From: Trichocoleus sp. FACHB-40
GTDB lineage: Bacteria > Cyanobacteriota > Cyanobacteriia > Cyanobacteriales > FACHB-T130
Assembly (NCBI RefSeq): GCF_014695915.1
Contig: NZ_JACJPF010000103.1
Span: forward strand, 79,898-143,897
DNA: 64,000 nucleotides
Direction of reading: 5' to 3'
The notes under the pieces are model-generated. The model saw only the letters and a list, made by a program, of their open reading frames with translations. It did no database searches and was not told where the DNA came from. This document shows positions 8,715 through 16,931 of this stretch, one piece after another (position 1 is the stretch's first letter; each line of letters begins with the position of its first letter). The position numbers were made by a program, and so were the translations under genes.

Positions 8715-8921
8715 TTGTCAAGGAAAGTGAGTCGATCTCCTAATTCCGAAAATCTGATTTCTGCTATTTTTGCTGGTGTTCTAGGGCTAACCGTCGCTGT
8801 CTATGTGCTGAGGGGCTTTGGCATTCTCACCTTCCTACCAGGCGGCGTAATTTGGATGTTAATCCTGCTGTCGATTGCTACTGGTATTTTCTTTGGAATT
8901 GAGAAAACTAGGCGATACTAG
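8715..8921 (+). CDS. Small two-helix membrane protein, unknown function
   Basis: 68 residues from a TTG at 8715, or 64 from the GTG at 8727, which has AAGGA just upstream but very close. Two hydrophobic segments, LISAIFAGVLGLTVAVYVL and VIWMLILLSIATGIFFGI, are joined by a glycine/proline loop; the C-terminus is basic (EKTRRY). I recognise no family. It precedes the ChaB-domain gene by 133 bp, with a palindrome between them, so it may or may not share a transcript. The 294 bp upstream hold no convincing gene. Confidence 0.55.
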   Translation: MSRKVSRSPNSENLISAIFAGVLGLTVAVYVLRGFGILTFLPGGVIWMLILLSIATGIFFGIEKTRRY

Positions 8922-8982
8922 CTCAATTTCTTAATTATTATCAGTATCCAAAAGTACAATTTTTTAATCAATCTTGGGGGCC

Positions 8983-8998
8983 ATGCAGCGCGCTGCAT
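8983..8998. promoter_or_regulatory. Perfect 16-bp palindrome upstream of the ChaB-domain gene
   Basis: ATGCAGCGCGCTGCAT is a perfect inverted repeat 57 bases before the start codon at 9055. It could be an operator for a dimeric regulator; no T-run follows, so it is not an obvious terminator. Function is inferred from position only. Confidence 0.3.
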
Positions 8999-9054
8999 CG
9001 TTACATAAACTCCTAGAAGACTTAACAAAAGTTAAAAATTCTCAGGAGAAGTGA

Positions 9055-9846
9055 ATGACAGCCATAGACACCACTGCACAGTCAACAGTTTCCACTGTTG
9101 AAAGAACTATATCAGCCGTTTTCAAAGAGCGGGAGCAAATTGATAACATAATTCCCCGCTTGCTGGATCGTGGGGTTTCCCGTGATGACATTTCAATTAT
9201 TGGCAAAAACTTTCACTCGGAAACCCGGATTACTGGCTTCATCACCAAAAAAGATGTAATCTTAGGTGGACTCAAACAAGGCGGAATCTTTGGTTCCTTG
9301 TTTGGTTCAGCTCTAGCTTTGCTGACTGGCGTGGGCATGCTATTCATTCCGTTTGTAGGGCAAGTAGTGGCAGCAGGCCCATTGGGTGCGGCGTTGCTGG
9401 GTGCAGCTAGTGGAGCGATCGCAGGTGCAACTGGCGCTGGCTTAGTCTCAGCTTTAATAGCTGTGGGAATGCCAGAAGAAAAAGCCGCCATCTATCAAAC
9501 CCGCGTGGAAGCCGGAGACTTTTTGTTAGCTGTGGAAGTCCCCGCTGATAAAAGTGGTGAAATTCAGCTACTACTAGAAAGTGCTGGTGGCGAAGAAGTG
9601 CATACCAGCGAAACAACATTACCCCGCAAACGTTCCGGACAACTGGAAAACCCCAGCGATTTATCCCCAGAAGTTCGCTCTCACCTTTCAGATGACGCTC
9701 AAAGAACATTTATCGCCAATTACAATCAAGCTTTAACTGAATCTGGCGATGAATCTAAGGCAGAACATCATGCTTGGGATGTAGTTTCTGAGCAGTTTGA
9801 ACAAGACGAACACGGCTATTGGTCGAAAGCAAAAGCCAAGCTGTAA
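9055..9846 (+). CDS. Stress-type membrane protein with C-terminal ChaB domain
   Basis: 263 residues, AGGAG well placed before ATG. Residues ~17-70 ([20 protein letters not shown] ...[12 protein letters not shown]) resemble the flexible N-domain of general stress protein 17M-like proteins. Residues ~80-145 are a long Gly/Ala-rich hydrophobic region ([19 protein letters not shown]) that looks like a glycine-zipper membrane segment. The last ~60 residues ([19 protein letters not shown] ... HHAWDVV ... YWSKAKAKL) match ChaB, a small domain once linked to cation transport regulation. This combination is seen in cyanobacteria, but its biochemical role is not established. Membrane location is inferred. 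Confidence 0.75.
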   Translation: MTAIDTTAQSTVSTVERTISAVFKEREQIDNIIPRLLDRGVSRDDISIIGKNFHSETRITGFITKKDVILGGLKQGGIFGSLFGSALALLTGVGMLFIPFVGQVVAAGPLGAALLGAASGAIAGATGAGLVSALIAVGMPEEKAAIYQTRVEAGDFLLAVEVPADKSGEIQLLLESAGGEEVHTSETTLPRKRSGQLENPSDLSPEVRSHLSDDAQRTFIANYNQALTESGDESKAEHHAWDVVSEQFEQDEHGYWSKAKAKL

Positions 9847-10315
9847 TTTTGTGGGTTGTGAATCGATTAACCCTACAGCTAAAATCTGCCCCCAATTTAC
9901 CCAAGGGTAAATTGCACAGTGGTTTCATTTATTACAAGAAAATTTTGTAACGTTGATTTTGGTTGGCGGTAGGGGCTTTTGATTGTCATGCCCCTACAAG
10001 ATGTCGCAATTTTCGATATTGTCTTCGATTGTATGAAATGACCCTGCTGCCTTCAAAAGGGGGGTAAGGCTAATAAAATTGCGGTAGTGGTAAACAGGTA
10101 GTGATATTCCATGCTCAAAGCCCTGTACGGTAGGGGGTGGAAGTGGATTTATCACTACTTCTATACCACTACCTAAAATTGCATAGCAGGTTCAATCTTG
10201 CACCAGTATTAATCGAGGCTGGAGCCTCTTGATTAATAATCCTTTGCAATAAGCCTCTGGAGTTCCGACTTCAGGGGCTTTACTATACAGAAGAATTGTG
10301 AGGAAAACAGATAAA
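9847..10315. other. Intergenic region with several inverted repeats
   Basis: 469 bp without a gene. Items seen: a palindrome AATTTACCCAAGGGTAAATT at about 9894-9913; a long inverted repeat with arms near 10076-10110 and 10145-10182 (GGTAGTGGTA ... TACCACTACC); a hairpin around 10209-10239 (ATTAATCGAGGCT / AGCCTC..GATTAAT); and another at 10251-10281 (AAGCCTCTGGAGT / ACTTCAGGGGCTT). The rubredoxin SD GAGGA is at its 3' end. Confidence 0.6.
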
Positions 10316-10477
10316 ATGAAAAAGTATCTATGTAAGATTTGTGGATACGTTTACGATCCAGCAGAAGGCGATCCAGATGGAGGTATCGCACCAGGCACAC
10401 CTTTTGAAGATATACCCGATGACTGGGTGTGTCCTCTGTGCGGTGCCACCAAAGAGGATTTTGAACTAGAAGAATAG
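10316..10477 (+). CDS. Rubredoxin
   Basis: 53 residues starting [20 protein letters not shown]. Four cysteines in two knuckles, C6-x2-C9 (CKICG) and C39-x2-C42 (CPLCG), bind one iron; the [13 protein letters not shown] and [10 protein letters not shown] stretches are classic. This is the minimal soluble form, lacking the C-terminal membrane helix of the thylakoid rubredoxin RubA that assists photosystem assembly, so it is more likely a cytosolic one-electron carrier, perhaps in oxidative-stress reduction. An AGGA lies upstream of the ATG. The next gene, a flavoprotein, starts 17 bp after the stop, so the two are probably co-transcribed and rubredoxin could be its electron partner (inference). 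Confidence 0.95.
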   Translation: MKKYLCKICGYVYDPAEGDPDGGIAPGTPFEDIPDDWVCPLCGATKEDFELEE

Positions 10478-10494
10478 TAGTTAGATATTACCTT

Positions 10495-11766
10495 TTGATT
10501 GTGCAACCTTTACGAGTCGTGGTAATTGGCGGTGGGGCAGCGGGTTTTTTTGGTGCCATTACCTGTGCCACCAATCCCCGCGCCCAAGTTATTTTATTAG
10601 AAGCAGGAAGACAACTCCTGAGCAAAGTTCGCATTTCCGGCGGCGGACGGTGCAACGTTACTCATGCTTGCTTCGACCCCGCCGGATTGGTGCAAAGTTA
10701 CCCCAGAGGCGGAAAAGCTCTGCGGGGTGCTTTCAGTCGGTTTCAAGCCAAGGATACAGTAGAGTGGTTTGCAGCTCATGGCGTAAAGTTGAAAACTGAG
10801 CCGGATGGTAGGATGTTTCCGGTTACAGATAGTTCAGAAACGATTGTGAATTGTTTGATTAAGGCAGCAGACGCAGCTGGGGTCGAAATTCGCACGGGGA
10901 TACCTGTGGCATCGATTTTACCGTTGAACCCTGTTGATGGAATCGAGGCTGAGGCTGGGAAGGAGGAGGGGAAAGGTTTTGAGATAGTGTTGAAGTCAAA
11001 AGAGAGAATAAATTGCGATCGCATTCTCCTCGCAACTGGCAGCAACTTTCAAGGCTACCACTGGGCAAAAGATTTAGGACACACTATAGAACCACCAGTC
11101 CCCTCACTATTTACCTTTAATATTCCCGACTCCCGCCTAAAAGATTTGCCTGGAGTCAGCGTAGAAAATGTGCGCCTGCGATTATTAACTTCCGGTAAAA
11201 CCCCGCTAGAACAAATAGGGCCATTGCTAATTACCCATTGGGGTGTAAGTGGCCCCGCTGCGTTGAAACTCTCTGCTTGGGGTGCCAGAGTCCTACACGA
11301 TTGCAAATATCAGGCAACTTTGCAAATTAATTGGCTTCCCCAGTACAATCCAGAAAGCCTGCGGGAAATGCTATTAGCAGTTAAATCCCAACTACCCCAA
11401 AAAGCAATTTCCACCAGCTGCCCAGTTCCCCTACCGCGTCGCCTGTGGCAAAGTTTAATTGCTGCTGTTGGTATTAGTGCCGAACAACGCTGGGCAGAAC
11501 TATCCAACAAAACCCTCAACCAGTTAATTCAAGAACTCACCCAAAGTCAATACCCAATTAAAGGCAAAGGAGTCTTTAAAGAAGAATTTGTCACCTGTGG
11601 CGGTGTCACCCTCAAAGAAGTAAACTTCAAAACGATGGAAAGCCGCATTTGTCCCGGACTTTACTTTGCCGGAGAAATCCTAGATATCGACGGAGTAACA
11701 GGCGGCTTTAACTTCCAAAATGCCTGGACAACAGCTTACATAGCAGGAAACGCGATCGCCTCCTAA
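10495..11766 (+). CDS. HI0933/YhiN-family FAD-dependent oxidoreductase
   Basis: 423 residues from TTG at 10495, or two fewer from GTG 10501; neither has a clear ribosome site. The N-terminus VVVIGGGAAGFFGAI is the Rossmann FAD motif, followed by the family hallmark LLSKVRISGGGRCNVTH. The LATGSNFQGY and C-terminal CPGLYFAGEILDIDGVTGG, GFNFQNAWTT segments are likewise typical of the HI0933-like (BaiN/RdsA) flavoproteins. Members are reductases of diverse substrates (some act on bile-acid enones), and most bacterial copies are uncharacterised. It directly follows rubredoxin. The family is secure, the reaction unknown. Confidence 0.88.
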   Translation: MIVQPLRVVVIGGGAAGFFGAITCATNPRAQVILLEAGRQLLSKVRISGGGRCNVTHACFDPAGLVQSYPRGGKALRGAFSRFQAKDTVEWFAAHGVKLKTEPDGRMFPVTDSSETIVNCLIKAADAAGVEIRTGIPVASILPLNPVDGIEAEAGKEEGKGFEIVLKSKERINCDRILLATGSNFQGYHWAKDLGHTIEPPVPSLFTFNIPDSRLKDLPGVSVENVRLRLLTSGKTPLEQIGPLLITHWGVSGPAALKLSAWGARVLHDCKYQATLQINWLPQYNPESLREMLLAVKSQLPQKAISTSCPVPLPRRLWQSLIAAVGISAEQRWAELSNKTLNQLIQELTQSQYPIKGKGVFKEEFVTCGGVTLKEVNFKTMESRICPGLYFAGEILDIDGVTGGFNFQNAWTTAYIAGNAIAS

Positions 11767-11822
11767 CCTTTGTGTGTTCCTCTCTTGTCTGTGCGGTTTA
11801 TTCTCTTAAATCTCTAGCCACA

Positions 11823-12866
11823 ATGCTCAAATTCAGCGAAATCGTCCAAAAACTCAATGCGACCAACACCAGCCTCACATCCCACAGCGATCGCGATCCA
11901 GAAATCACCGGAATAGCCGCAGTCGATGAGGCACAATCAGGCACCCTCAGCTACATCGAAGGGGGAAAATTTGCCGCTTTCGTTGAAAAAACTTCAGCCA
12001 GCGCCTTAATTTTACCCAAAGATGAAAAATTACAACAGCAAGCCAGCGATCGCAATATTGCCTGGATAGCCGCATCCGATCCGCGATTAGTATTTGCAGG
12101 CGCGATCGCACTCTTCTACAAACCCTTTCACCCCGCCCCCGAAATTCATCCTACAGCGATAATTCATCCCGACGCAGAAATTGGCAAAGACGTTTACATC
12201 GGCGGCCATGCAGTAATTCAAGCCGGGGCGAAAATTGGCGATGGGGTAGTGATTCATCCCAACGTTGTAATTTACCCCGATGTGGAAATAGGCGATCGCA
12301 CCGTCTTACACGCCAACTGTAGCATCCACGAACGCACCCGCATCGGCGCAGATTGCGTAATTCATAGCGGTGCAGTTATTGGTGCCGAAGGCTTCGGTTT
12401 TGTCCCCACCGCGACAGGTTGGTTCAAAATGGAGCAGTCTGGCTACACCCTGCTAGAAAATGGTGTCGAAGTTGGCTGCAACAGCACCATCGACCGCCCC
12501 GCTGTAGGGGAAACTCGTGTAGCACAAAATACGAAAATTGACAACTTGGTGCATATCGGTCACGGCTGCAAAGTGGGGTCTAACTGCGCGATCGCTGGAC
12601 AAGCGGGGATGGCAGGCGGCGTAACAGTGGGAAATCGGGTGTTGCTGGCAGGACAGGTGGGGATAGCGAATCAAGCGCATATTGGAGATGGCGCGATCGC
12701 TACCGCCAAAGCAGGCATCCACAACAACATCGAACCCGGAGCCATTGTTACAGGTACCCCAGCCATTCCCCACAAAGTATTTCTCAAAGCAGCCGCTATT
12801 TACCACCGCCTTCCAGAGATGTATCAAACTCTCAAGCAGCTACAGCGCTTGGCGGAAAAGAAATAA
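11823..12866 (+). CDS. lpxD: UDP-3-O-acylglucosamine N-acyltransferase LpxD
   Basis: 347 residues from the ATG at 11823 (MLKFSEIVQKL); the open frame extends upstream to 11772, but those 17 codons are not family-like. LpxD transfers an acyl chain from acyl-ACP to the 2-amino group of UDP-3-O-acylglucosamine in lipid A synthesis. An N-terminal uridine-binding domain (residues 1-100) is followed by left-handed beta-helix hexapeptide repeats (IHPTAIIHPDAEIGKDVYIG onward). The catalytic histidine should be H247 in VHIGHGC, aligned with H239 of E. coli LpxD. The gene follows the flavoprotein by 56 bp and ends in a good terminator. Occurrence of a single early lipid A gene alone is normal for scattered cyanobacterial lpx genes. 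Confidence 0.93.
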   Translation: MLKFSEIVQKLNATNTSLTSHSDRDPEITGIAAVDEAQSGTLSYIEGGKFAAFVEKTSASALILPKDEKLQQQASDRNIAWIAASDPRLVFAGAIALFYKPFHPAPEIHPTAIIHPDAEIGKDVYIGGHAVIQAGAKIGDGVVIHPNVVIYPDVEIGDRTVLHANCSIHERTRIGADCVIHSGAVIGAEGFGFVPTATGWFKMEQSGYTLLENGVEVGCNSTIDRPAVGETRVAQNTKIDNLVHIGHGCKVGSNCAIAGQAGMAGGVTVGNRVLLAGQVGIANQAHIGDGAIATAKAGIHNNIEPGAIVTGTPAIPHKVFLKAAAIYHRLPEMYQTLKQLQRLAEKK

Positions 12867-12895
12867 TTGCTAATTGCTAATAAGTATATACTACT

Positions 12896-12932
12896 AAAGC
12901 CGTAGAGTCACATATACTCTAACGGCTTTTTC
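12896..12932 (+). terminator. Rho-independent terminator after lpxD
   Basis: The stem AAAGCCGTAGAGT pairs with ACTCTAACGGCTTTTT (one bulged A), followed by a T-run, 30 bases after the stop. Confidence 0.8.
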
Positions 12933-13040
12933 TATCTCTTGGGCAGTAACAAAGAAGCGGTTTAGTTTCCAGCTTCAGATGGAGTTAATTGGAGGTGTGC
13001 GATCGCTATTCTTAGTAGTAAGAGAAGAGGAGATTAACAC

Positions 13041-13337
13041 ATGAAATTTTCAAACGTTTCCAAATTTGTTAGTGCTAGTGCGATCGCAGCCAGCGTAGCC
13101 GTTCTACCCCTAGCCCTACCTGCCGTTTCCCAGACAGGCGATACAACAACTGGCGATACTACTACTACTGCCCCCACTACAGGCGTTTACGACACCCAGG
13201 AAGATAACAGTTTTGATTGGGGTTGGTTAGGTCTACTAGGCTTACTAGGTTTGGGTGGTCTTGCAGGTCGCAAGAACAGCGAACCAGCCCGTTACCGTGA
13301 CCCCGAAGAAGTTGGTTCTACAACCTATCGTCGTTAA
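13041..13337 (+). CDS. Secreted WGxxG-motif protein with C-terminal membrane segment
   Basis: 98 residues. An N-terminal signal peptide (hydrophobic SASAIAASVAVLPLALPAV with SQ after it), a Thr/Asp-rich linker (GDTTTGDTTTTAPT), then FDWGWLGLLGLLGLGGLAG, a Gly/Leu-rich hydrophobic segment ending in RK. This is the pattern of WGxxGxxG C-terminal sorting-type proteins known in cyanobacteria. The final ~22 residues are polar. AGAGGAG precedes the ATG. It is presumably processed and anchored in the periplasm or cell surface; no enzyme activity is expected. A strong hairpin follows. Confidence 0.75.
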   Translation: MKFSNVSKFVSASAIAASVAVLPLALPAVSQTGDTTTGDTTTTAPTTGVYDTQEDNSFDWGWLGLLGLLGLGGLAGRKNSEPARYRDPEEVGSTTYRR

Positions 13338-13397
13338 GGAAAAAAAGCGATTTCTTTTGGGTTATTGAGTGATTAAAACTAGGTTTTAGATTGTAGG

Positions 13398-13429
13398 TTG
13401 CTGGTGAAAGAAAGTTCACCAGCAATTTT
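13398..13429 (+). terminator. Rho-independent terminator
   Basis: A perfect 11-bp stem (TTGCTGGTGAA / TTCACCAGCAA) with a six-base loop, then TTTTG, 60 bases past the preceding stop. Confidence 0.8.
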
Positions 13430-13474
13430 GCTATTTGCTAATAGCCATTTTGTTTATTGCCATTCGCCATTAGC

Positions 13475-14026
13475 TTATGTCGTTTGCAATTCATCCAAGC
13501 GAGACAACACCTCGGTACTGTGAATCGCTGGGTTTACTCCGGTAAATGTTTCCCGCAGCATTCCCTGTGGATCGACAATGAAAGTATGGCGCATTGAGAC
13601 AAAGCCAATCCAAGACCCGTAAGCTTTACTTACTTTGCCATCGATATCAGCTAAAAGCGGAAATTTTAACTTTTCAGAATCGCAGAATTTGGCGTGGGAA
13701 TCCACAGAATCCGCACTCACACCAATGATTTGAGTATTTTTGTCTAGGTATTTCGGCAAATCCTGCTGAAATCTGCGGGCTTCCAGAGTGCAACCAGAGG
13801 TGAAGTCTTTCGGGTAGAAGTAGAGAACCACCCACTTACCCCGGTAGTCCGACAAAGAGAGTTCGCGATCGCCGTTGTTAGTTGGCAGCGTAAACTCTGG
13901 AGCAGGTTGATCTACAGAGGGCAGCTTGCCGCCTAGTGCAGATGCAGATGGTGAGATGTTAAACCAGGCAATTAAGGCTAAACAACTGGCTAGTAAAACA
14001 TTCACAAAGGTGCGACGGGAAATCAT
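13475..14026 (-). CDS. Exported peroxiredoxin of the PrxQ/BCP type
   Basis: 183 residues. The first 30 (MISRRTFVNVLLASCLALIA, then ...SASA) form a signal with an SRRTF twin-arginine motif, so export folded to the thylakoid lumen or periplasm by Tat is likely. The mature part is an AhpC/TSA-type peroxiredoxin: APEFTLPTNNGDRELSLSDY, YFYPKDFTSGCT with peroxidatic C79, and RHTFIVDPQG. It reduces hydrogen peroxide and organic peroxides using thiol donors. Typical PrxQ has a second cysteine five residues after the first; here that place is arginine (CTLEARRF), and another cysteine, C115 in HAKFCDS, may act as resolving residue instead. A cysteine at 15 lies inside the signal. Confidence 0.88.
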   Translation of the reverse strand: MISRRTFVNVLLASCLALIAWFNISPSASALGGKLPSVDQPAPEFTLPTNNGDRELSLSDYRGKWVVLYFYPKDFTSGCTLEARRFQQDLPKYLDKNTQIIGVSADSVDSHAKFCDSEKLKFPLLADIDGKVSKAYGSWIGFVSMRHTFIVDPQGMLRETFTGVNPAIHSTEVLSRLDELQTT

Positions 14027-14178
14027 AGTGAAAACTGAGGACTTTATTTAACATAAGTTTACAATTTTCCACCACCTCTCTATAAAAAGGCAATACGTTA
14101 ATACTGTTTTCTCCTTCCCCGTGAGATGCTGGAAATGCCTACGATTCAGGTGCCTGACTCAAAATAGACTTTCAGGCA

Positions 14179-14203
14179 TAAAAAAGGAGGCTCTTCGCCT
14201 CCT
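14179..14203 (-). terminator. Rho-independent terminator of desB
   Basis: On the minus strand, AGGAGGC/GCCTCCT forms a 7-bp stem with a 4-base loop, followed by a run of six to seven T. It lies 36 bases past the desB stop. Confidence 0.85.
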
Positions 14204-14238
14204 GCAATACGTTCAGAGTCTCTGACTAAGAACGAGGA

Positions 14239-15321
14239 TTAATTGTCCTTCATTAGTTCCTTTTTAGATTTGTAATAAACTACCGCGCCTGTATCCGGCA
14301 CAAAGTGGCAGGAAGGATAGGAACGCAGGAAGGCTTGGAAGACAGACACGTTGGATTTTCGGTAGTAATCCCCCAAAATCGGTTTAAGCGCCTCAGTTGC
14401 TGTTTTCAGATTGTAGTGAGGAATGTTTAAAAACAGGTGATGAGCGACATGGGTACCGATATTGTGGTGAATCCCATTGATAAACCCGTAATCGTGGTCA
14501 ATTGTGGATAAGGCACCTTTGAGAAAATACCAGTCTTTGCCACGATACCAGGGGATATCCGGGTCGCTGTGGTGTAAAAATGTCACAAAATCAAGCCAGG
14601 TTATAAAAACCACGTATGGCCCCAAATAGTATTTTACTAGCCACATCCAACCCCACTGATAGGTCAGCAAACCCAGCAAACCTACCATCAATGTCCAGAG
14701 GGTGGTGCTAGTAATTACATCCCATTTTTCTGAGGGTTTAAACAGAGGGCTATTGGGGGAAAAGTGGGAGCCTTGCTTACCTGGAGAACGCTTAAACAGA
14801 TACAGGGGATAGGCAAGCAGTAAGGCATCGAAGCGGACAAATTTTTCAGCCCACTCCATCTCCTTATACTTGGTTTCCGTTACTGGATACCAGCTTTCAT
14901 CAGTATCAATGTTGCCAGTATTTTGATGGTGAGTTCGGTGGCTGATGCGCCAAGCGTGATAGGGAACCAGTATAGGAGTATGAGCTATATGACCAATCAG
15001 ATCGTTTAGCCATTTTTTCCTAGAAAAGGAACCGTGACCGCAGTCGTGTCCGACGACAAACAACGCCCAAAACATCGTTCCCTGCATTAGCCAGAATACT
15101 GGCCAGAACCACCAGGAATCAAGGTAGCTGGCAACTGCATAAAGGATGCCAATTATGGATACATCCAGCAAAAAGTAGGAAAGCGATCGCCCAACAGATG
15201 GCATAAAGCAATCTGAGGGAATTGCAGCTTTCAATTGTTGCAGGGTGAAGGGGGGTTCTGTGTTACCAGAATATGACTCCTCTTCAACAGGATTATTTAA
15301 CTTTGCAAGATTCGATTGCAC
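14239..15321 (-). CDS. desB: Acyl-lipid omega-3 (delta-15) desaturase
   Basis: 360 residues, GTG start at 15321 (the N-terminus then matches the length of Synechocystis DesB, 359). It introduces the omega-3 double bond into membrane glycerolipid acyl chains, using ferredoxin, in thylakoid and plasma membranes. Three histidine boxes bind the di-iron centre: HDCGH (92-96), HRTHH (128-132) and HVAHH near the C-terminus. Hydrophobic stretches flank them (LLDVSIIGILYAV, WPVFWLMQGTMFWALFVVG, LWTLMVGLLGLLTY). Runs such as TPILVPYHAWRISHRTHH and FLHHSDPDIPWYRG are DesB-like rather than DesA-like. Such genes are usually cold-induced; the 386-bp divergent upstream gap could hold that control. Followed by a clean terminator. 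Confidence 0.92.
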   Translation of the reverse strand: MQSNLAKLNNPVEEESYSGNTEPPFTLQQLKAAIPSDCFMPSVGRSLSYFLLDVSIIGILYAVASYLDSWWFWPVFWLMQGTMFWALFVVGHDCGHGSFSRKKWLNDLIGHIAHTPILVPYHAWRISHRTHHQNTGNIDTDESWYPVTETKYKEMEWAEKFVRFDALLLAYPLYLFKRSPGKQGSHFSPNSPLFKPSEKWDVITSTTLWTLMVGLLGLLTYQWGWMWLVKYYLGPYVVFITWLDFVTFLHHSDPDIPWYRGKDWYFLKGALSTIDHDYGFINGIHHNIGTHVAHHLFLNIPHYNLKTATEALKPILGDYYRKSNVSVFQAFLRSYPSCHFVPDTGAVVYYKSKKELMKDN

Positions 15322-15707
15322 GTAGTTTCCAATTTAACCTGACTTGTAGACCAAAGTGCATTATTCTACAGCCATCCAATAGACGCAATAGCGATCATAA
15401 GTGCTGTTTAGTCAACAGTAGGAAGTTGTGTATTCCCAAAACCAAACTTCCGAATTAATACGGTTGCTTATGTACTATTTAATATGTTACAGGGACTTTG
15501 TATACGCGATCGCATTTCGCCGCCAATTTTCTAAGTCGGACTTGACAAGGTTACCCGTAGGGAATGATAGCGGTGTCAAATCGCTTGCGCGATCGCGCAG
15601 CGGATACTACTACATTTAAAGGGGTAGAACCCGCTCTAGTTATAGCTAATAGGTCTTTTAGCAGGAGTTTAAAATAGAAGTAAGGAACAAAATAAACATT
15701 CTTCTAA
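15322..15707. other. Divergent intergenic region desB / RemA-like gene
   Basis: 386 bp between divergent genes; it must hold both promoters. It is AT-rich with a HIP1 site and a cgcttgcgcgatcgcgcagcg stretch near 15580-15600. I see no further gene, RNA or clear operator. Confidence 0.4.
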
Positions 15708-16064
15708 ATGAAACTACAGTCAGCGGTCTTAGTCCATCTCGGATTTGGAAAGTACGTGCGCTCCGACCAGGTGACAGCAGTTATCCCAATTGAGGAAGAG
15801 CGTGGACCGGGGCGGCGAACCTTCGTTCATCTACAGGGGGAAGCTGACCCCATCGTTGCCTCACGAGCTGAAGATACCATTGTCCGTGACTTAGTACAAG
15901 AACCGCGTGAAGTCACCCAATCGCGTCAACAGCAAGAAATTCTCCAAGATTTATTGGTAGACCTAGGCAACGTTAACTTAACTGTGCGTCGCATTAGTCG
16001 CGATGAAGGCGGTCTGGATCTGGAACGGTTGGAACGGCGCATCCGCCAAGTTTTAGAGAATTAA
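15708..16064 (+). CDS. RemA/DUF370-like small protein (tentative)
   Basis: 118 residues. The first ~65 (VLVHLGFGKYVRSDQVTAVI, then GRRTFVHLQGEADPIVASRA) follow the pattern of the RemA/DUF370 family: GFG, a V/I-rich strand, GRRT, and a late D-x-V/I strand. RemA in Bacillus is a DNA-binding regulator of biofilm genes, and cyanobacteria carry shorter relatives. Here the GRRT follows a shorter linker, and an extra ~50-residue charged helical tail (LLVDLGNVNLTVRRI ... RLERRIRQVLEN) is added. The resemblance is by eye and not certain. A weak AAGGA lies well upstream of the ATG. The following gene is only a relic. Confidence 0.5.
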   Translation: MKLQSAVLVHLGFGKYVRSDQVTAVIPIEEERGPGRRTFVHLQGEADPIVASRAEDTIVRDLVQEPREVTQSRQQQEILQDLLVDLGNVNLTVRRISRDEGGLDLERLERRIRQVLEN

Positions 16065-16119
16065 GGTCATGGGTAAGGGGTAATTATGATTACCCCTTAC
16101 TTAAGCTCCAAGTTGATAG

Positions 16120-16683
16120 ATATCGAGAACCACGCGGACGAACGGATATCTGCGTTGGGTTTCCAAGTTTGATGCGGTGGATGAATTACTCGACTTACCG
16201 CACAATGGTCACACCCGCTGTCGAATCAGTGTGAATGCCGATCCGGTGTCTTGTCGGTTTGAAGGCGGTACAGCCTCGGTCGCTTCCCGGCTTCAAGCTT
16301 TGCGGCGGTTGGCTTTACCTCGATCTTCTGGCGGTGGCGGGTATCCAGTGGGTTTAGTAATTGCGCCGATTATGCCTATAGAGGATTGGGAGACACATTA
16401 CACTCGTTTGCTTGACTCGATTAGCGAAGCACTCGATTTTGATTGTGACCTGACTTTCGAGCTGATTTCTCACCGCTTCACACCTGGCTCAAAAGAGGTT
16501 TTGCAAACTAGGTATCCCCAATCAAAGCTGGACATGGACGAAGAAACACGCACTGTTAAGCGTAACAAGTTTGGCGGCACCAAGTATGTTTATGACACTG
16601 ACACGATGAAGACGCTACGGCGCTTTTTTGAGGGTGAGATTACTAAGCGCTTTCCCCAAGGTCGCATTCTCTACTGGACTTAA
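16120..16683 (+). pseudogene. Spore photoproduct lyase-like radical SAM protein, C-terminal remnant
   Basis: The frame is open from 16120 (a stop precedes it) to 16683; a GTG at 16177 could start 168 residues. KFDAVDELLDLPHNGHTR, RISVNADPVS, PVGLVIAPIMPIEDW, LISHRFTPGSKEVL and KYVYDTDTMKTLRRFF match the C-terminal half of the spore-photoproduct-lyase family found in cyanobacteria. The family residues KFDAV are readable upstream of the GTG, so coding homology precedes any start. The N-terminal radical SAM barrel with its CxxxCxxC cluster is missing, and the preceding sequence is a short unrelated spacer. I read it as a 5'-deleted gene; activity is not expected. A good terminator remains behind it. 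Confidence 0.75.
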
Positions 16684-16710
16684 GATTTCTAGCTAAATCT
16701 AATCTTATGA

Positions 16711-16738
16711 GCTGACCAAATTACAGGTCAGCTTTTTT
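16711..16738 (+). terminator. Rho-independent terminator
   Basis: GCTGACC and GGTCAGC form a 7-bp stem with an 8-base loop, followed by six T; 27 bases after the remnant's stop. Confidence 0.85.
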
Positions 16739-16931
16739 ATATTTTGAGCAAGTTTGCAAGGATTGAGAATGCGATCGCCCTGGAGAGCTGATCCAGCTAA
16801 TTCCTTTTTTTGGGCGTCTACACACTTCGCGTTCCCCAACACTACGCGATCGCGCTGACTCGCTTTATCTGGGACAAAGGGAAGGAAGCGATCGCGCTTA
16901 GCGGCTAGGATGCGTTAACTATTTTATTGTT

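Noticed and set aside
10190..10240. tRNA-like GGTTCAATC near 10190
   Set aside because: No acceptor stem or anticodon arm can be drawn; it is part of a hairpin-rich leader.
11772..11822. Upstream extension of lpxD
   Set aside because: The 17 extra codons are not family-like; the ATG at 11823 gives the normal N-terminus.
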